DNA of 64,000 bases from Diospyros lotus. Taxonomy: Eukaryota; Streptophyta; Magnoliopsida; Ericales; Ebenaceae. The notes under the pieces were generated by a model. It had not been told where the DNA came from and made no database searches. It was given only the letters and a program-made list of their open reading frames with translations. Both the position numbers and the translations under genes were made by a program. The first letter of the stretch is position 1. The number at the start of each line of letters is the position of its first letter. This document shows positions 1 to 10,452 of the stretch, one piece after another. The stretch is from assembly GCF_014633365.1 (NCBI RefSeq), contig NC_068341.1, positions 24,038,339-24,102,338 on the forward strand, given 5' to 3'.

Positions 1-595
1 GTGTATTAATTGCAATTAGATTTATAGTAGTTGCTTAAACTAGAATCCCGCATATCATGTATGGGGATTGCTTAAACTAGAACTATCATTATCTCTAATA
101 GCATTTAATAGCATACCTTCATATCTGAAATTAAATTAATGTTGCTAATTTTTTCTGTTAAAAATTGGGGATCAGCGGGTTGGTGCTGAAATTGTCTTAA
201 CTCAAGTGTTATCCAATTCTATATTCTCACATTTAGTATTTATTTTAATTTCTGTTTTGTTTTATTTCCTAGCATCCGCTATTTGAAAATCCACAAAAAA
301 AAAATCGTGTTGCCAATTCATTCAGATGTGTGTGAGTGAGATTCTTTTTCTTTTTCCATAAATAAATCTTTCAGTGGACGACCTGGACTTATCTAGAAAA
401 CAAATTAAATTTGGACTACAACTGCACTCAAACACTGGCGAGTATAAACTTCTCACCAAAATAAAAAAAAAAATGTAATATAAATTTTGTTGTGTTTTAA
501 TTGCAGGGTGAGAGTGCAACCAGCTGGTGTTGGGGATTTGTTAATTAATGTTCAATGTGTGATCTCTTTTCTATTTGTGTATAGAGACAAGTGAT
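1..595. other. Unassigned AT-rich intergenic or decayed repeat sequence
   Basis: No reading frame or RNA gene that I recognise. The last bases before 596 resemble a worn copia polypurine tract (a CAAGTG-GATTG run), so part of this stretch may be the 3' end of the internal region of the element whose LTR follows. Nothing coding supports that. Confidence 0.3.
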
Positions 596-1889
596 TGTTG
601 GATAAAATCTGTTAACCTTCGGCATGAGGTGAACATCCTATGCTGGTGGCTAATTGGTGAAACCCCTAGCTAGGGTATGAATGATTAGAAATGAGTTTTC
701 AATGTGTCATCTTGGCCACACCAGATTAGACCTTAGCATAGTTATAGAGTCTAGTAAGCTTAATCAATCCATGACTTTCACTCAATTTAATGTTAGTTAA
801 TGGAAGGATTGTATTACACGGTAATTGTTAGCCAAAATAGGGTCACATGAAGTATAACTTCATTGCCTTATAGGATCATCTTCATATGATGCTAGATGTC
901 ACTCTAGTCGACCTTTTGAGATATTTTGAGAACATAGAGAGATTCTCAAATAGATTGAAGAGTTTGATTGATGCTAAAAGGGTTTGATGTTTCCTGATTG
1001 TTATTTACCTATGGACCTAGAAGGTCACACACAAGGAAACAAAGCACTGAATTACTGATGCTTAGCTAGCATTGTGTTCTTGACCATCATTAAGAGATAA
1101 TGAGGTTAAACATTGTTAAAAGTGAACAAAAAAATCAAATTGTTGTTAAGAGTTAACAAAGGGTCAAGGTGCCATTAAGAGTTAACATAGATGCCATTAA
1201 GGAGTTGACAAGGTCTAAGTTCTATTAAGAATTAATGGAAGTCCTGTTCAGAGCTAATAGTAGGCCTAAGCATAATCAGCTAGAAGTTTCAATGGGAGAG
1301 ACAAAACTATCGATCAGTTCTTCAAATTGGTTAACTAGTCGGATGTTTTGAGAAAATTGTCAATTGGCCTTTAGAAACAATCAACAATTTTTTTTAGAAA
1401 TGAAGACATTCTTCCATCTTTTCTATCATGGGAGCATTTAATGCTCTAAGACCTTCATTAAATTCACTAAAAAGTGCAATTAATGAAGAGAGAATGAAAG
1501 AAGAGTAAAAAAGGAAAGGAGAATGGTTCTCCATGGTTCTATCTTCTTTTTCTTGCTCCAATATTTTCTTCTTGCTCCAGTAGCTTTTTCTTCTTATTGT
1601 TTCCTTCTTCTTTCTTCTTGACCCTTGCTCATGAGATAAACAAATCTTTTTGAAAGAAACCTATAGAAAATTTTGTATCACCTTTCTCTTAGTCTCATCT
1701 AGCACAAGTGATCAGCAAAGGGTTTTAGTAAGCTCTTGGAGTGGACTATCTTAATCCTCTACATCTGTGGAGAAGGCTTGGTCATCCAAGGTAAAAACAT
1801 GTAAAAATCTAATTACGAAGGAGGTACAAGCTATTTGTAAAAGAACTCTAAAGGGTTCGGAACTGCATATGAAAGGGACATAACCAACA
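596..1889 (+). mobile_element. Probable Ty1/copia-type LTR
   Basis: The segment begins TGTTGG and ends CCAACA, a perfect 6-bp terminal inverted repeat of LTR type. It is preceded by a worn polypurine-like tract, so it would be a 3' LTR read on the plus strand. The flanking pentamers (591-595 and 1890-1894) do not match, so no target duplication supports these ends. Length 1,294 bp. No coding sequence inside; the pyrimidine-rich stretch at 1540-1630 resembles LTR leader sequence. The copia assignment is inference. Confidence 0.45.
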
Positions 1890-2400
1890 ACAACTTCTTC
1901 TCCATTAGGTAATCGTTACCATTTGGTTTTCATTTTCATGAATGAAAAAATATACACATGGATGAAACATCTGAGTTTGCAAGAGATTTTTGTTTCATAT
2001 CCAATGCGTTTTATGTTTTTGAAAATGTTTTCAAAAACTTTAATGAATCTCTAGATGTACATGCTTAGTGTAAGCACACGTTTCATGGATATCATAAAGG
2101 GATAAAGAAATTTTATGCTAGTGCACTCAAGATCAAATAAGAAAAAGGAGAATCATTATGTCATTACTTAAAACAGTTCGAAGATGCTACTATGGGAGTT
2201 GATTGGTTGGATGAGAATGTTGGTTTGATTTTGAAGTGGTTTTGGTGATAAGTATCATTACACAAAACTTTAACAAGTGTTGTTTAAATGAATGATTTTG
2301 AAACAAGTGTCTTGAAGTTAAAGGTTTTGGACTTGCCTTTTGAATACCTCTTGAAAAAAATTGTCTGTTTGTTATTACCTTAGTATAACAATTAATTTGT
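1890..2400. other. Unassigned decayed sequence
   Basis: AT-rich, no supported ORF or repeat boundary. It may be flank or decayed internal sequence of the LTR ending at 1889. Confidence 0.25.
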
Positions 2401-3416
2401 AATGCAAAAAAGTAGAGGTGTGAGTCTCTAAGTGTTTAAAGAGTTTCAAAGCATCTGTGAGACCTCCAAGGTGGCTTTAGGGTATTAGGTGATCATGAGA
2501 TCTCCAAAGTGATGATAGAGTATTAGGTGATCTTGAGACCATCAAAGTGATGTCATGAGTCCCAAATGATCGAGAGGGTTCTAAGTGATCGAGAGAGTTC
2601 CAAATGACTGAGAGACCTACTAAGAAAGAAATTTGTTAGAGGCATAGGTGAGTGCTCTTGCGTAGACCCTCCAATGCCTAAGTTTATGAGAGTATTGAGT
2701 GCTTGAGCGCAATGATAGAGTTTGGGTGCCAAAGTGAGCTTACCTGGATGAGGAGGTAGCCCTCATATTTATAGAGGAGGATGAGGCTGACTGGTGGCAC
2801 TTTGCTCACACTTCTCAACTAGCATTTGAAAGTATGTTGGACCAAGTCTTGTGGCCCCTAGAAAGGGTTCGAAAAGAGGCTCCCTAGCTTAAATTGTTTG
2901 TGAGAGTGTCTTGGATGCCTTCAAGGGGACTGAGTGACCTAAGAGATGTCCTAGAAAGGTTTCTCGATCATGCTAAGAGAGGCTTCTAGGGGTGGGGGTC
3001 ACTTGGTTGGCTTCTGAGTCTCATGCATGGGGGTGTGCTTGATTTGTTAAGGCTTGGGGTAGGAAAATAACCTGGAAGGTGACCGAAATCACCATGATCA
3101 GGAGAGGGGATTACTCGGTCATAACTGAGTGACCTTGGGGTAGCAAAATAGCCTGGAGGGTGATCGAAACCACCATGGCCAGGGAAGTGAGGAGGGCTTT
3201 GTCGGTCATGACCGAGTGACCTATATACTCACTCGGTCATAATCGAGTGATTACCCAAGTGACTGAGTCATGGTTGAGTTTGCTTTCCCCAATGACTTGT
3301 TTTGCTTATTTTTGGCCTACTTGGCTTGCTTGGTTTTGGTTTGTGTTTTTTTTGCCCACTTGATTTTGGTTTTTATGGTCTTGGCCCATAATTTTTAACC
3401 CAATTCTCCCACTTGG
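2401..3416 (-). mobile_element. Probable minus-strand LTR with polypurine tract at 3405-3416
   Basis: On the minus strand, 3416-3405 reads CCAAGTGGGAGA, a typical copia polypurine tract, followed by TGGGTTAAAA from 3402 downward as a plausible LTR start. The rest is rich in short repeated words (GATCGAGAG-type phrases at 2560-2610; palindromic CTCGGTCATGACCGAG-type words at 3110-3275). The other LTR end was not located, so 2401 is approximate. Confidence 0.35.
3110..3275. repeat. Dispersed palindromic word CTCGGTCAT(G/A)ACCGAG
   Basis: Several near-palindromic copies of a CTCGGTCATGACCGAGTGA word occur within 165 bp (about 3113, 3204 and 3233, plus degenerate copies). The same word recurs in the 904-bp insertion at 13984-14887 and its duplicate, which links these otherwise separate repeats. 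Confidence 0.6.
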
Positions 3417-4500
3417 ATTTTCACAAATCTGAACTGATTATGAGGCATAACAACTGTTGCCTACTCTTTCGGTCAGGTATCCCAAGTGGAAGAGTATCTT
3501 GCCCTCCATGCCACGTAAATTTCAAGAAATTATTCTACAAATTAATATTTCGATCTTTGAATTTTTTAGGGTTTCCCAGTACATCACGCCCTTTGGCACT
3601 TTGTGTTTGGCATGAACTTCGACACTTTTTAGCTTACTGGGATCACTAGAAAAGGGGACTTGGTTGTGACTTTATTCATTTGGTCTTATGTTTCTCTAGC
3701 TTTCAGAATCTTCCTAGCTTGTGCACACTCACTTGATCATTTCCAAGTCATTTGTACAAGAACCATTCATTCGATCAGCTTAATTTCCATATTCATCCAA
3801 CTATTTGGTGCTTGTATCCCCCCACTACTCAGTAACATCATAATTATTAATCTGCTTGATTCTTCATCCACCTTATCCAATTTCTAATCAAATGTTGAGA
3901 ACTCACCTTTCTCAGTCATTAATTTTTTATCCACAACACTCATGTGAACCTTCATTTTTGGCATGTAAATTGTCCTCCTCTTGCATATGCTTGCATGTGA
4001 ATTGTACTTCTTGGCTTGGTCTTGCATGCGAATTGCTCCTATTTTGAACTGGACCCCCCATTTTTGACTAAATTGGATCAATTATTGAGTAGGTTAACAC
4101 TCCCGGGGTCATATACGCTGCCTATCACTCATTTATAAATAACTGTCATCACCGAGTAGTTTGTCCACCCTTATTACCACTTTGTGCTCCCACGTCGTCT
4201 TGACTCATTTTACTACTTTCTTAGCCATTAATTTTTACAGCATTTCTAACACTTCGCGGTCTTCCAAACTTACTTGAGTACTCCAAATTATTGCTTGTAT
4301 TTTACTAAGCCCTTTTGTGTTTAACATCCCTATTTGAATTTTTGTAGGGACTCTTACTGTGTGTCCTCATTTTTAGTGTTCACCCATCTTTTTCTAGTTT
4401 CTTGGCTAAACCTTGGTTTACTCGTCAACCTCAATTAAGGTAATCTCTTAGCACTTTCAGCATAGCGAGAAGAAAGTTTACCTTACTCAAATTCTTAAGA
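3417..4500. other. Decayed repeat sequence, no supported gene
   Basis: Short open frames here are AT-rich with no family signature. By position it would be internal sequence of the minus-strand element whose polypurine tract is at 3405-3416, but I could not recognise pol motifs. Confidence 0.3.
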
Positions 4501-4938
4501 GGACTAGCTCCTAGCTTTGGATAACGGATTTTGATAAGGCGTGGACTGCGATCCCCTCGAGGTATGGTGTTAGGTACCCTAGGCTAGATAAGCCCGATCT
4601 TGCCCAAGTGGATGAGGACAATCTCGGGATTCACTATGCATCCTTTGAGGCATGGTTACAATTCTCGATGCCTAACCTGATCATGGACTGATTATCTCCA
4701 TCGTATTATCCCGGCTCAACTCCATCCCAACGATTGGGCTCAATTTGTGGCCTTCACAGTCCTTTGCCGGCAGAGAGATGTGGTCTTATCGTTCCATCTC
4801 CTGTGTTGCTTCTACTGGTTGAGGAAGGCTACCAAGCGAGCACAACTCTTCAAATTTTAAAAGTATCGAGGCCTAATCTATTTGTTAAACTCCGCAATAA
4901 GGTTAACTGGTTTGAGTCTTGATGGTTTGTGGTCATAA
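4501..4938 (+). pseudogene. Fragment of 'putative gypsy-type transposon' protein (PF04195-like)
   Basis: The plus frame from 4681 to the stop at 4858-4860 reads a run with PAQLHPNDWAQFVAF followed by a hydrophobic segment ending FYWLRKATKRAQLFKF. This resembles the N-terminal domain that Pfam calls putative gypsy type transposon (PF04195), with its 'PAQL-PN-W' signature. There is no start codon, the upstream part is in another frame, and the fragment is cut at 4938 by the LTR retrotransposon that follows. A coiled-coil piece at 57578-57802 may be the C-terminal half of the same kind of protein. Family assignment is from memory of the motif. Confidence 0.45.
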
Positions 4939-7418
4939 TTGTAACACCCCGCTTTTCTCTTACCGAGCATGTCACTATGCTAGGGCCCAAAATATATATA
5001 ATTCATTTTTTTTTCTTTCTTTCCCGGTACATAACTTAAACCTGAAGTACCGAGTCCCGAACAAAAACCCTCAACAAATCATTAAAAATGCTGAAGCGAT
5101 AATCGAAACCTGATATGGTACATAATCAAATCACTTTATTTATAACATAAAGAATTCGTACCATATATTACATCATAACTTTAACAGCCTTAATACATGA
5201 AGAATCTATAATATTCTGACAAGGCTAATCATCAATACAGCATTAACTAAAACCTCTCCGAGACAGCTTGTTGAATCATTAGCCATGCCATCACGTGCCG
5301 TCATATCTCAACCTGCTCCCTGCCCTAACTGCAAGTCTAAAACTGGAACGTGGAATGTTCCAGGGGCATAACCCATTAGAAGATGAAACTTCTAGTGAGG
5401 GTCCAAAACATATATATACGAATGTATGATGTAATAGCATGAACAACATTTGCCCTTAATGTAACTTCCTAGGCCCACCAGCCCGGCACAGAATCCTAGG
5501 CAAATCCCAAACATCTGCAGGATAAGCCTAACGTTATTCCATCATTACCCTAGGGGAATTACGGCTACACTCTGGGGGCGACATCCCATTCCCATACACA
5601 AATATCAATGTGACAATAATATCGTGTCATGCAATTATCACGGCTTTCCATGCAATATAACATAATGAATCATATCTTTCGTAAATATTATGCATATATA
5701 AGCAATCATATCTTTCATGAATATCATGTAGGATAGGAAAACTCACAAAACCATGTTTGGTATAAAATTACTCACCTTTTGAGATGAACTTGCATTTTCT
5801 CGAAAAGCGTGCATCGCCTCGATATGCGTGCCCGACCTCGATTCTCGTGCTAACTCTCAAAAGTTGCACCAATCACATCATCTCGATCACCTCAATCATA
5901 AAATAATATTTAATCACTAAATATCCTCAATATTCCATTTATTTCATTTTTCCTTCATTTTCTTTCATTTTTCCTTTCCAAAAATTCCAATAAATACCTA
6001 GAGACTATTTTCTCGAATCTAATTTCACAACAATTCATTATAGGCTATGAAATTCAAGGGAAAAATACTGAATTTACCCGGATGTTGCGTTTTCACGCAA
6101 AATGAGGCTCTTTGGTGCAAAAATCAAGACATCGAGAATCCCAAATCTCAATATTTTTGCACAAACCTCCATAAAATAATTTTCTGGATTTTTCCAAGAT
6201 TTTTGTAGAATTTTTGGAGCATACACACGCCCGCACGCGCCCCCACGCGATTAGGGCGACTGGAGCGCGTGGAGACCAGCGTGTGACCAGCACACGCCGG
6301 TCATCTTCCCCGGCGATGGCGACGCTGAAAAATTTTTCCGACTCCACCTCTTGAAAGCCCTTCTCCAATCGATCCTTTTGGCCCATCTTGGAGCTTGAAA
6401 GGAGCTCCTGAAGTGCCTCAACTGGAGGTTTAAAGCCTCGGCTTCGGCGTCCGCCTCCAACTCTGGCAACCCCTTGAATCCCCTTCAAACGTGCACCAAA
6501 ACGCTCCAAATTTACCAGAAATGATCTACATCTCATGGGCTTCAAAAGCCCCTTATTTTGGAGCTCCAATTCATTCAATAACACGGCCGATTTGAAGCTC
6601 CTTTCTCCCCTATTTTTAGCCAAACCCTAGCCCTATTTATAGGCAAAATCGAGCCCTCAAGCGCCCTTGGCCACTCGACCCACTTGCTTTAGAGCTTCAC
6701 CCGCCCCTGGATGAGCCTTGAACCGACCTCGATGGCCCTTGTTGGCTGATGATCATGCCCATGTGATCCCTGAGCCATCCTCGTGCTAGCCCAGTGCCCA
6801 ATTTCGGCCTTGGCCAACCGGTCAGATTCGCCCATGCTAGCCATTTTCGAAAAATTGCATTTTGGCCCCTAAACTTTTGGTATTCTCTTTTTGGCCCTTT
6901 TCCACTTAGCCCCTGAACTTTTGATAATTGATTTTAGGACCCTGAAGTCATAAAACATCAATTTGACCCCTGAGGATTCTGAAAAAATATCGTTTCGGCC
7001 TCCCTCTAATAATTTCGAAAAACTGCACTTAGGCCCGAATCTTCGTTTTGGCCCTAAACCTCTCTGTTTCTTCCTAAAACCACTGAAGGGTTGTTTGTTA
7101 TGAAAAAACGAAGCCCCCTCAAGTTTTCCTTGACTTTCGAGAAGTCGTCTATAACAATTTGGTACTGCAGCCAAATTGGCAGTTGTATTTTTGCTGTACC
7201 AAAAATTGTTCCCGATCCAATTTCTTTCAGCATCATAAATCCTATCTCGGGGTGCTGGTTAATGCCACATCATTTTTCTTTGGCATCTCGGATCCAGGGC
7301 ACTCCCGGTAGTCGATTTGGTCAATTTTTCGGGCTATTCAGATGCCAATTTTCTCTGAAATCCCATTTCTCTAATAAATTGCTTCTTTTTAGTTAACCCA
7401 AATTTCTCGGGTATTACA
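4939..7418 (-). mobile_element. 3' LTR of the Tekay-like element
   Basis: 2,480 bp. On the plus strand it starts TGTAACACCCCGC and ends CTCGGGTATTACA. It aligns along its length with 13149-16607 but lacks the 904-bp insertion found there. A minus-strand TATA box lies at about 6630-6640 (CCTATAAATAGGG type), as expected for the U3 promoter. The apparent 176-residue ORF at 6093-6623 starts beside this TATA box and is not kept intact in other LTR copies. Confidence 0.8.
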
Positions 7419-7436
7419 TTCACCCCTCCTTAAAAG
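7419..7436 (-). other. Polypurine tract of the Tekay-like element
   Basis: The minus strand reads CTTTTAAGGAGGGGTGAA immediately before the LTR start TGTAATACC. This is the plus-strand priming site of reverse transcription and fixes the element's orientation. Confidence 0.8.
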
Positions 7437-8460
7437 AAATTCCGTTCTCAAAATTTTCATTAGATCGTTAAGATAACTAAGACATAACATAGCTCATTAC
7501 CTAATTACCTCAAATCAAACATCTATTTGATCCTTAACAAACACCTCAGTTTGTGTTCCTTACACGTCTAATGCTTACAAGCACACCATGTCATTCACAT
7601 AATTTCCTGTTGTGGCTCCTTTCAGACAACTACACATCTTTCAATCATTTTAGACCCAAAACTTTTGAGAATGCCTTATCGCATTTCAAAAATCATAAAC
7701 GTTGGGCTGACCATATCATTATTCCTTAGACAAGTACACTTGTCAACCACACATGCCCTTCGTATCTCATTCACCAGATCCAACTAAATGACCAGGTTAG
7801 CCATAAAAATAGACGATCCTTTCGGCACTACCATCATAGTTGGCATGCCAACAAGCCTCAAACTTCATCTAACACTTACAGCTATCCACTAGGGTCCTAC
7901 GTTGGGCACTTCTCTGCCACGCGCCCAGTGATACGAAGTAGTGCAGTTGTAGTCCTTAAGGAACTCCATCAACCGTCGCTACCTCTCGTTCAGCTCATTC
8001 TGTGAGAACTCATACCTCAGGCTCCTCGTGGTTCGTGAGCACATCAAAATGTCCCACCATTCCATTTTGGTAATGTCTCTATAACTTCAAGAGCACATAC
8101 CACGTTTGCCAACTCCAAGTCATATATCAAGTAGTCCTTTTTGTGCATTGGCGTGAACCGCACGCCATCATTCGGTCATGTTGCACTAATCATATAACCC
8201 GATCCTTTGAGTTATCATAACCTCTTACTGCACCCGACAGGTTATTCTTATTAGACTCTTCTTGTGAGTCCTATTGTGGACATAATTATTACAAAGTGTC
8301 CCATTACTGCCTTCTGACAACAGCTTCTCGAAACATCTTATTTTGAATCATCTTAGCATTCTATTTCGAAACCTGATTCCTAAAAATTTCATTTTGAACC
8401 CTATATTGTTTCATGCTTTGAAACATAGAGTCGGGACTATAATTACCTGAATAGCCCTGA
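7437..8460 (-). pseudogene. Degenerate gypsy pol (RNase H) remnant
   Basis: Minus-strand translation around 8130-7940 shows broken but recognisable gypsy RNase H phrases: a 'DLELA-VV-AL' like run followed by an 'RRLMEFLKDYNCT' like run that normally precedes the end of RNase H. Frameshifts and stops are everywhere, so no protein is made. A second remnant of the same region occurs at about 11950-11740. Confidence 0.5.
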
Positions 8461-9240
8461 ACTCGACTTTCGTGCGTCCGAATAATTTTTTTCTTCTTAC
8501 CAAATTCTCCGGAATAATAAAACACATTTTCTCCCATAAGGAAGAAAAATTTATCTTTCTTCTCCCATTTTTTTTTTTTCATTTCATTTCTTCCTTTTCA
8601 TTTTCTTTTCTTCCTTTTCCTTTTCTTTTCTTTTCTTTTCTTCTTCTTCTTTCCTTCTGTCGACGTTTGATTTCGGCCGACCGTGATTCGTTTTGGGCCG
8701 CAGTGAGTCAATCCAAAAATACCGAGAAGGAAGGAAGAAAACCCCTCCCCCCGACGTTCCAAGCGTGTACACCAGAATCTTTTTACGTGGTTCGGCCAGA
8801 ACGATGCCTAGTCCACGGCCGCCATCTGATTATTCTCCCAGAGTGGCGGTATCTGATTATATTTTTCTTGTCCTCCTTCCTTGCCCCTCATGGTCTCTTT
8901 GATTTCCATTTATCTTGAGGGGCTTTTACAATCTAGATAATATATAAAAATACAGTGTTTGTATAATGGGGGACAAATAGTTCTTACCGCCTTCGCAAGA
9001 CCGGGAGTGGGATCCTCATTACGAGGGGCATGGGCTGTTACAGATAAAGTGATCGGACCCTACCTCTGACTTCTCAGCAGCTTTGCCGCTCATGCGAGCT
9101 GGAGGTTTTAGGCGAGCGACCTGGATGGTCCAGCGATCTGGAGGATATTTCAGGAGCTCGTTAGTCGATTGCTCCGAGCTCGTTGGGGGATTACCGGGAG
9201 CTCGCCATATGCTCGCTTTACGAGTTCCAGATCTTTGGTG
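8461..9240 (-). mobile_element. Fragment of a different LTR family with CT-rich tract
   Basis: 8540-8660 is a CTTTT/TTC-rich tract. Beyond it the minus strand carries the phrase CCGAACCACGTAAA (about 8800-8787), a motif common in plant LTRs, and a pyrimidine-rich leader. No LTR ends were found. The ORFs in this stretch are low complexity and not credible genes. The 12-kb duplication starts inside this region, at 9241. Confidence 0.4.
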
Positions 9241-9344
9241 GAGGCTGGACCTTCCTTGACGAGGTCGTCCGGGCCTTCTTGGCCTTGGGTGATTGGGCCA
9301 GTCTATCGGACCGAGTCTGGCCCATGCGGGGTGATGCGGGAAAT

Positions 9345-9700
9345 ACATATAACACCTTCCTTCCTCTACAACACACCGACCCTGCTCGCAAACCGCCGCT
9401 GACTGCCGCCTTCCAACATCGCCACCACCTCTGACGGCCACCGTTGCCCCCTCTGCAACCGCTGCCGGCGCCTGCTCCGCCATCGGCCGCAAGCCACTGT
9501 GCGGCTTCTCCGCGCCTAAGCCACCGATCGCCATCTCCGATGGCCCAAAAGGCCCTCCGTCGGCCAGATCCGGTCCCCGTCGTCTCTGCCAGCCTCCTCG
9601 CGCAGCCACCGACCATTGCTCGGCTTCCCTCGGCTATCACCGCGCCATCGCCATCGTCTGTGCTGTTGCTATCAGATCTGGGTTGATCCGACCTGACTCG
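9345..9700. other. GC-rich block, no supported gene
   Basis: Strikingly GC-rich (CCG/GCC triplets) against an AT-rich background. Overlapping ORFs exist in several frames on both strands, typical of compositional bias. It lies just upstream of the LBD pseudogene and could be leader sequence carried with it. It is repeated at about 30724-31080. Confidence 0.5.
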
Positions 9701-9826
9701 ATCCGCTTCAGGTTTGACCCATCCCTAATTCGACTCATTAGATCTGACCCATATCTATTTTGACCCATCCATTTAGATCCGACCCATATCTATTTTATTT
9801 AGATTTAGCCAGATCCCAGATCTATC

Positions 9827-10402
9827 ATGCCAAGGCGCAACATGCCATGGGGCAACATACCAAGGCCCCGGTCTCGATGCTATGCCTGCGTAGTCTTAAA
9901 TAGAGGATGTAATTCACAGTGCATCTTTGCTCCTTACTTCCATTTTGAGGATGGTATTTCTCATTTTGTCGCCATCCGTGATGTCTTTACTGTCAAGAAT
10001 GTCGTCAACATCCTAGCTCTGCTTCCGGTCAACGACCGATTTTGGGCTTCTGATACACTCTTCTTTGAAGCTCAAGCCCGGCTTCAAGATCCCGTCTATG
10101 GCTGTGTAGCTCACATTCTTGCCCTTCAGTAGCAGGTTAGTGAGTTGTAGTCTTACCGAGCTTATTTGCAGGATTTACTATTTGCATATTATTCTTCACA
10201 TTCCCAACCTGTTCCTCAACCTGATAAAAACCCGAGTTGGAATTTCGATCTTCCTATCATTCCAAAGGATGTCCCTCATCCCAGTTTCTCAGAGGCTGCT
10301 CTTCCACCTTACCCTGGTGAAGCCAGCAGTAGCCAGATGCCACCCCCAGATGACATCAATGAGCTGGGAGCTGTTGTGTTTGGCAACCGTTGTCCTCACT
10401 AA
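9827..10402 (+). pseudogene. LBD (LOB-domain) transcription factor pseudogene, copy 1
   Basis: LBD proteins are plant-specific DNA-binding regulators of organ boundaries. The frame from ATG 9827 carries the LOB zinc-finger-like motif C-x2-C-x6-C-x3-C (CYACVVLNRGCNSQC), the following FAPYF-like block, 'LPVNDR' and the hallmark 'ARLQDPVYGCV' block, ending at a TAG (10130-10132). The same frame continues past a second TAG to a C-terminal part ending NRCPH at 10402. Both stops look like CAG to TAG changes where the family has Gln. No intron is visible, so it may be a retrocopy carried into the retrotransposon. It runs opposite to the surrounding element and is probably non-functional beyond a 101-residue LOB-domain peptide. 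The LOB family call is secure; the subgroup is not. Confidence 0.8.
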
Positions 10403-10452
10403 GTATTGGCATAATCATCAGTTTTATGGTTTCCCTTTTTCTTTGGAGTGAT

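Noticed and set aside
6093..6623. 176-residue ORF in the LTR, minus strand
   Set aside because: Starts at the LTR TATA box, probably before the transcript begins, and is interrupted or changed in sister LTRs (15200-15730, 36571-37071).
8472..8918. 148-residue ORF with Phe/Ser/Leu runs
   Set aside because: Translation of the CTTTT-rich tract; low complexity.
9019..9640. Overlapping 196- and 140-residue GC-rich ORFs on the minus strand (repeated near 30566-31019)
   Set aside because: Open frames in several phases of a GC-rich block, Gly/Arg/Ala-rich, differing in length between copies, no domain.
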